Below, in pieces: positions 5,933 to 7,678 of a stretch of 7,678 bases of DNA. Origin of the DNA: Deltaproteobacteria bacterium (GTDB lineage Bacteria > Desulfobacterota > UBA8473); contig DAOWME010000144.1 of assembly GCA_030643245.1 (NCBI GenBank), positions 1-7,678 of the forward strand, given 5' to 3'. The notes under the pieces are model-generated. The model did not search any database, was not told where the DNA came from, and saw only the letters and a list, made by a program, of their open reading frames with translations. A program made the translations under genes and the position numbers. Every line of letters begins with the position of its first letter. Within the stretch, counting starts at the first letter, position 1.

Positions 5933-6054
5933 AATTGACGTCACAATTCCTCGTCGTTGTTATAGAAGCCCGTCGTTGACGAAGAAATGCCACTACATCG
6001 AGGAGATTGCTTTACTGGCAATGACAATAGCCATTTGTGGATCGGAACAGAAGT

Positions 6055-6351
6055 ATGAAACGTAAACCTCGTGTCGCCGCCGGGATTATCAACTACCAGA
6101 ACTACCATTCTTTGCACTCTTGCCTGGAAAGTCTTAACGGGCAGACTCTTGCTCTAGATGAAGTTATCCTTATAGATAACTTCAGTATCCCCGATCAGAT
6201 TCGACCAGTTGCAGAGGTCAACCCGGGGGTCAAGATATTGGCCCAGGATGCAAACCAGGGCTATGCTGGTGGCGCTAATAGGGTAATTCAGTCAGGCAAG
6301 ACATTCGAAAATACTGAGCCAGAGAGTGGTGGAAACGTCGGGAGATCATGA
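6055..6351 (+). pseudogene. Truncated family-2 glycosyltransferase (N-terminal fragment)
   Basis: The frame encodes about 98 residues from the ATG at 6055 (or 104 from a GTG at 6037) and ends at a TGA at 6349-6351. Seen, using the longer numbering: the first strand and helix of a GT-A fold, RVAAGIINYQNYHSLHSCLESL (residues 12-33, in part), the strand VILIDNFS at 43-50, and the nucleotide-binding turn NQGYAGGANRVIQ at 73-85. Homology then stops abruptly; the remaining tail, from SGKTFENTEP onward, is not glycosyltransferase-like. The Asp-x-Asp metal site and the acceptor half (normally another 180 or more residues) are missing, so it cannot be an active transferase. A deletion that joined the stump to unrelated sequence is the simplest explanation. 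The intact related gene begins 34 bases later, but the two proteins are clearly different, so this is not one gene split by a frameshift. Confidence 0.75.
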
Positions 6352-6385
6352 AAAAGGTGAGGGTCTCTGACAATGAGATGGCTGT

Positions 6386-7441
6386 ATGGTTCTTGTGAAG
6401 GAGAACAGGGAGCTGAAAAGTCCTGAAGTCTCACATCAGGTGGCTATCATCATCCTCAACTGGAATGGCTGGCAAGATACAATTGACTGCCTTGATTCTT
6501 TGCGGCGAATCACGTATCCTAATTATCGGGTCATATTGGTGGACAATGGTTCGACGGACGGGTCAGTCGAGAAGGTTCAAGAATGGATTCAGATAGAACG
6601 ATTTGGGTCTGAACCTGTTAAGACCGTCACATACAGCAGAGAAGAGGCGGAGACAGGGGGGGTAGCCCAGCAGGAAAAGCTCCTGACCCATACCCACGGC
6701 TTCGAAGCCCTCGTCTTTGTTTTGAATGGGGCCAACCTGGGCTTTGCTGCAGGAAACAACGTTGGTATAAGATACGCATTAAAAAGGGGATATCCATACG
6801 TATGTCTCCTCAATAACGACACGGTAGTTGAACCTGACTTCTTGGGGCAACTGATTGAGACCCTGAATTATTGTCCTGACTGGATGGCTGTTGCCCCAAA
6901 GGTCTTGTACAAAGATGATCCAACGCGGATCTGGTACGCGGGTGGCCGAATAACACTGTGGCGGATGAATGCAATGCATGTAGGATTTGACGAGACAGAC
7001 AACGGTCAATGGACGGGCACCCACAGGACAGAACACCTCACAGGCTGCTGTTTCGTAGCGCGGCGTGCTCTGTTTGAAACGATCGGTCTGCTTGACGAGG
7101 CCTATTTTTTTGGATATGAGGATTTGTCTTATTCGTGTGTCCTGAGGGAAAGAGGCATACATGTGGGAATTAATCTCAATGCAAAGATTTACCACAAGTG
7201 GAGTGGAAGCTCTCACAAAGAAAAGCCCTTCTATGTCTATCACTTCAGCAAGAACCGCCTTGCAATATTGAAAAGGCATGGCTCAATTATTGAGCAGCTT
7301 TCCGGGTTCTCATTCTATGCATGCTCACGTCTTATCAAGTTTGCCTCAAATCTCCTGCATGGGAAAACAAAAGCAATTCGAGCCGAACTCCGAGCCATTC
7401 GCGATTTTGTCGCTGGTTCCAGTTCTAATGATTCGCCATGA
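6386..7441 (+). CDS. Glycosyltransferase family 2 (rhamnosyltransferase-like)
   Basis: A complete 351-residue cytoplasmic or membrane-associated sugar transferase that uses a nucleotide sugar to extend a cell-surface polysaccharide or O-antigen chain. Motifs of the GT-A fold in order: ILNWNGWQDTIDCLDSL at 23-39, VDNGSTDGS at 52-60, NLGFAAGNNVGIRYA at 117-131, the metal-binding LLNNDT at 141-146 (Asn-Asn-Asp in place of strict Asp-x-Asp, common in this subfamily), GCCFVARRALFETIGLLDE at 220-238, YEDLSYS with the probable catalytic acid at 244-250, and YHKWSGSS at 269-276. Compared with short relatives there is an insertion at about 66-108 between the second strand and the NLGF turn. There is no transmembrane segment. 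The ATG at 6386 lacks a good ribosome binding site; GAAGGAG at 6397-6403 lies inside the frame, so the true start could be slightly downstream, though no ATG follows closely. The sugar donor and acceptor cannot be told. Confidence 0.95.
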   Translation: MVLVKENRELKSPEVSHQVAIIILNWNGWQDTIDCLDSLRRITYPNYRVILVDNGSTDGSVEKVQEWIQIERFGSEPVKTVTYSREEAETGGVAQQEKLLTHTHGFEALVFVLNGANLGFAAGNNVGIRYALKRGYPYVCLLNNDTVVEPDFLGQLIETLNYCPDWMAVAPKVLYKDDPTRIWYAGGRITLWRMNAMHVGFDETDNGQWTGTHRTEHLTGCCFVARRALFETIGLLDEAYFFGYEDLSYSCVLRERGIHVGINLNAKIYHKWSGSSHKEKPFYVYHFSKNRLAILKRHGSIIEQLSGFSFYACSRLIKFASNLLHGKTKAIRAELRAIRDFVAGSSSNDSP

Positions 7442-7477
7442 GAAGGGTATCTCAGGTATAACAACAATCAAAGATTC

Positions 7478-7563
7478 GTCCCTAACTAGTGCCCATCCAT
7501 AAATGGACTTCTTAAGAAAATGGGCACGAGTTGGTTTCCAATTCAGAAATGAGCAATTTTTTC
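7478..7563 (+). repeat. Dispersed repeat family A, copy 2
   Basis: Positions 7494-7556 match the reverse complement of 1984-2046 at 60 of 63 bases, and 7478-7506 match 2197-2225 at 27 of 29, so this copy joins both parts found separately in the left spacer. Within it, 7485-7496 and 7520-7531 are inverted arms matching at 11 of 12 bases, giving a stem-loop just after the glycosyltransferase gene (stop at 7441). It may act as a transcript end but has no T-run. Confidence 0.8.
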
Positions 7564-7678
7564 TCTGAGCAAGGCCGCACGACGGTTTGCGCCGAGTCGT
7601 ACATGATCGTACGTCGCAGGCGGAAACCGGAGGAGAACGCAGCTCAGGGGAAAAATGGCCATTCCTGGATGGAAACTA
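7534..7678. repeat. Long imperfect palindrome at the right edge of the window
   Basis: Arms pair from outside in: 7534-7540 with 7670-7676, CTGAGC at 7565-7570 with GCTCAG at 7642-7647, 7583-7593 with 7619-7629 (10 of 11), and CGTAC at 7598-7602 with GTACG at 7609-7613 around a six-base loop. The left arm overlaps family A copy 2, so the palindrome is an extension of that repeat. The GC-rich core contrasts with the AT-rich outer arms. The window ends at the palindrome border, so the full element cannot be judged. Confidence 0.7.

Larger units (their letters stand above)
5764..6054. other. Spacer upstream of the glycosyltransferase genes
   Basis: No gene of normal size is seen. It contains a small perfect hairpin CTTTGCGACAAAG (5821-5833), a TATAGT box at 5836-5841 without a well-spaced -35, the leader-like frame and stem-loop listed separately, and an eight-base direct repeat CGTCGTTG at 5952-5959 and 5971-5978. 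Degraded coding sequence is possible. Confidence 0.5.

Noticed and set aside
6348..6398. Sixteen-residue frame with a GGAG upstream between the glycosyltransferase frames
   Set aside because: Too short to support on its own and it overlaps the next gene; mentioned only as a possible tail remnant.
6779..7279. 166-codon minus-strand frame opposite the glycosyltransferase
   Set aside because: The plus strand has all the family-2 motifs in order; the shadow has no motif and no ribosome binding site.
1978..7678. CRISPR array or integron attC sites
   Set aside because: The repeats are few, in inverted pairs, irregularly spaced and long; there are no evenly spaced direct repeats with spacers, no cas or integrase genes.

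Overview
The window looks like a stretch of a moderate-GC Gram-negative bacterial chromosome. The clearest hint is the pair of proteins with export signals and cell-envelope-type functions (an M16 zinc protease and an ankyrin protein) beside family-2 glycosyltransferases. The overall style (M16 protease with an insertion after HxxEH, many small palindromic dispersed repeats, long spacers) reminds me of Desulfobacterota (former Deltaproteobacteria), but no marker gene is present and that placement is inference only. There are no RNA genes and no CRISPR array. No recognisable transposase or integrase gene is present.

Layout. 49-311 (minus) holds short membrane-protein-like reading frames that look decayed. 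400-1599 (minus) is a complete 12-helix-type major facilitator transporter, preceded in the same direction by a 74-residue unknown protein (1616-1840); the two are 16 bases apart and probably one operon. 1841-2797 is a long spacer with dispersed inverted repeats, a perfect 20-base palindrome, a good sigma-70-type promoter candidate (2467-2495) and a doubtful 60-codon frame. 2798-3625 (plus) is an exported ankyrin-repeat protein. 3626-4024 is a nested palindromic repeat region. 4025-5521 (plus) is a complete exported M16 peptidase with an intact HxxEH zinc site. 5522-6054 contains a second, full-length copy of a palindromic element, a short leader-like frame with a strong ribosome binding site, and a stem-loop. 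6055-6351 is a truncated glycosyltransferase N-terminus and 6386-7441 a complete family-2 glycosyltransferase. 7442 to the end is repeat DNA again and runs out of the window.

How the parts relate. The transporter pair is one unit. The ankyrin protein, the protease and the glycosyltransferases all point rightward but are separated by 400-530 base spacers filled with repeats, so they are probably separate transcription units and I do not see one pathway joining them. The broken glycosyltransferase followed by an intact one suggests an eroded polysaccharide locus.

The most unusual aspect is the repeat architecture. One repeat family (A) lies inverted at 1978-2046 and 7494-7563, bracketing the whole 5.5 kb rightward block. 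A second family (C) lies inverted at 3718-3793 and 5604-5763, bracketing the protease. The copies are about 95-96% identical, each family forms long imperfect palindromes, and they behave like non-autonomous miniature elements (MITE- or REP-like). I found no convincing new enzymatic or defence system.
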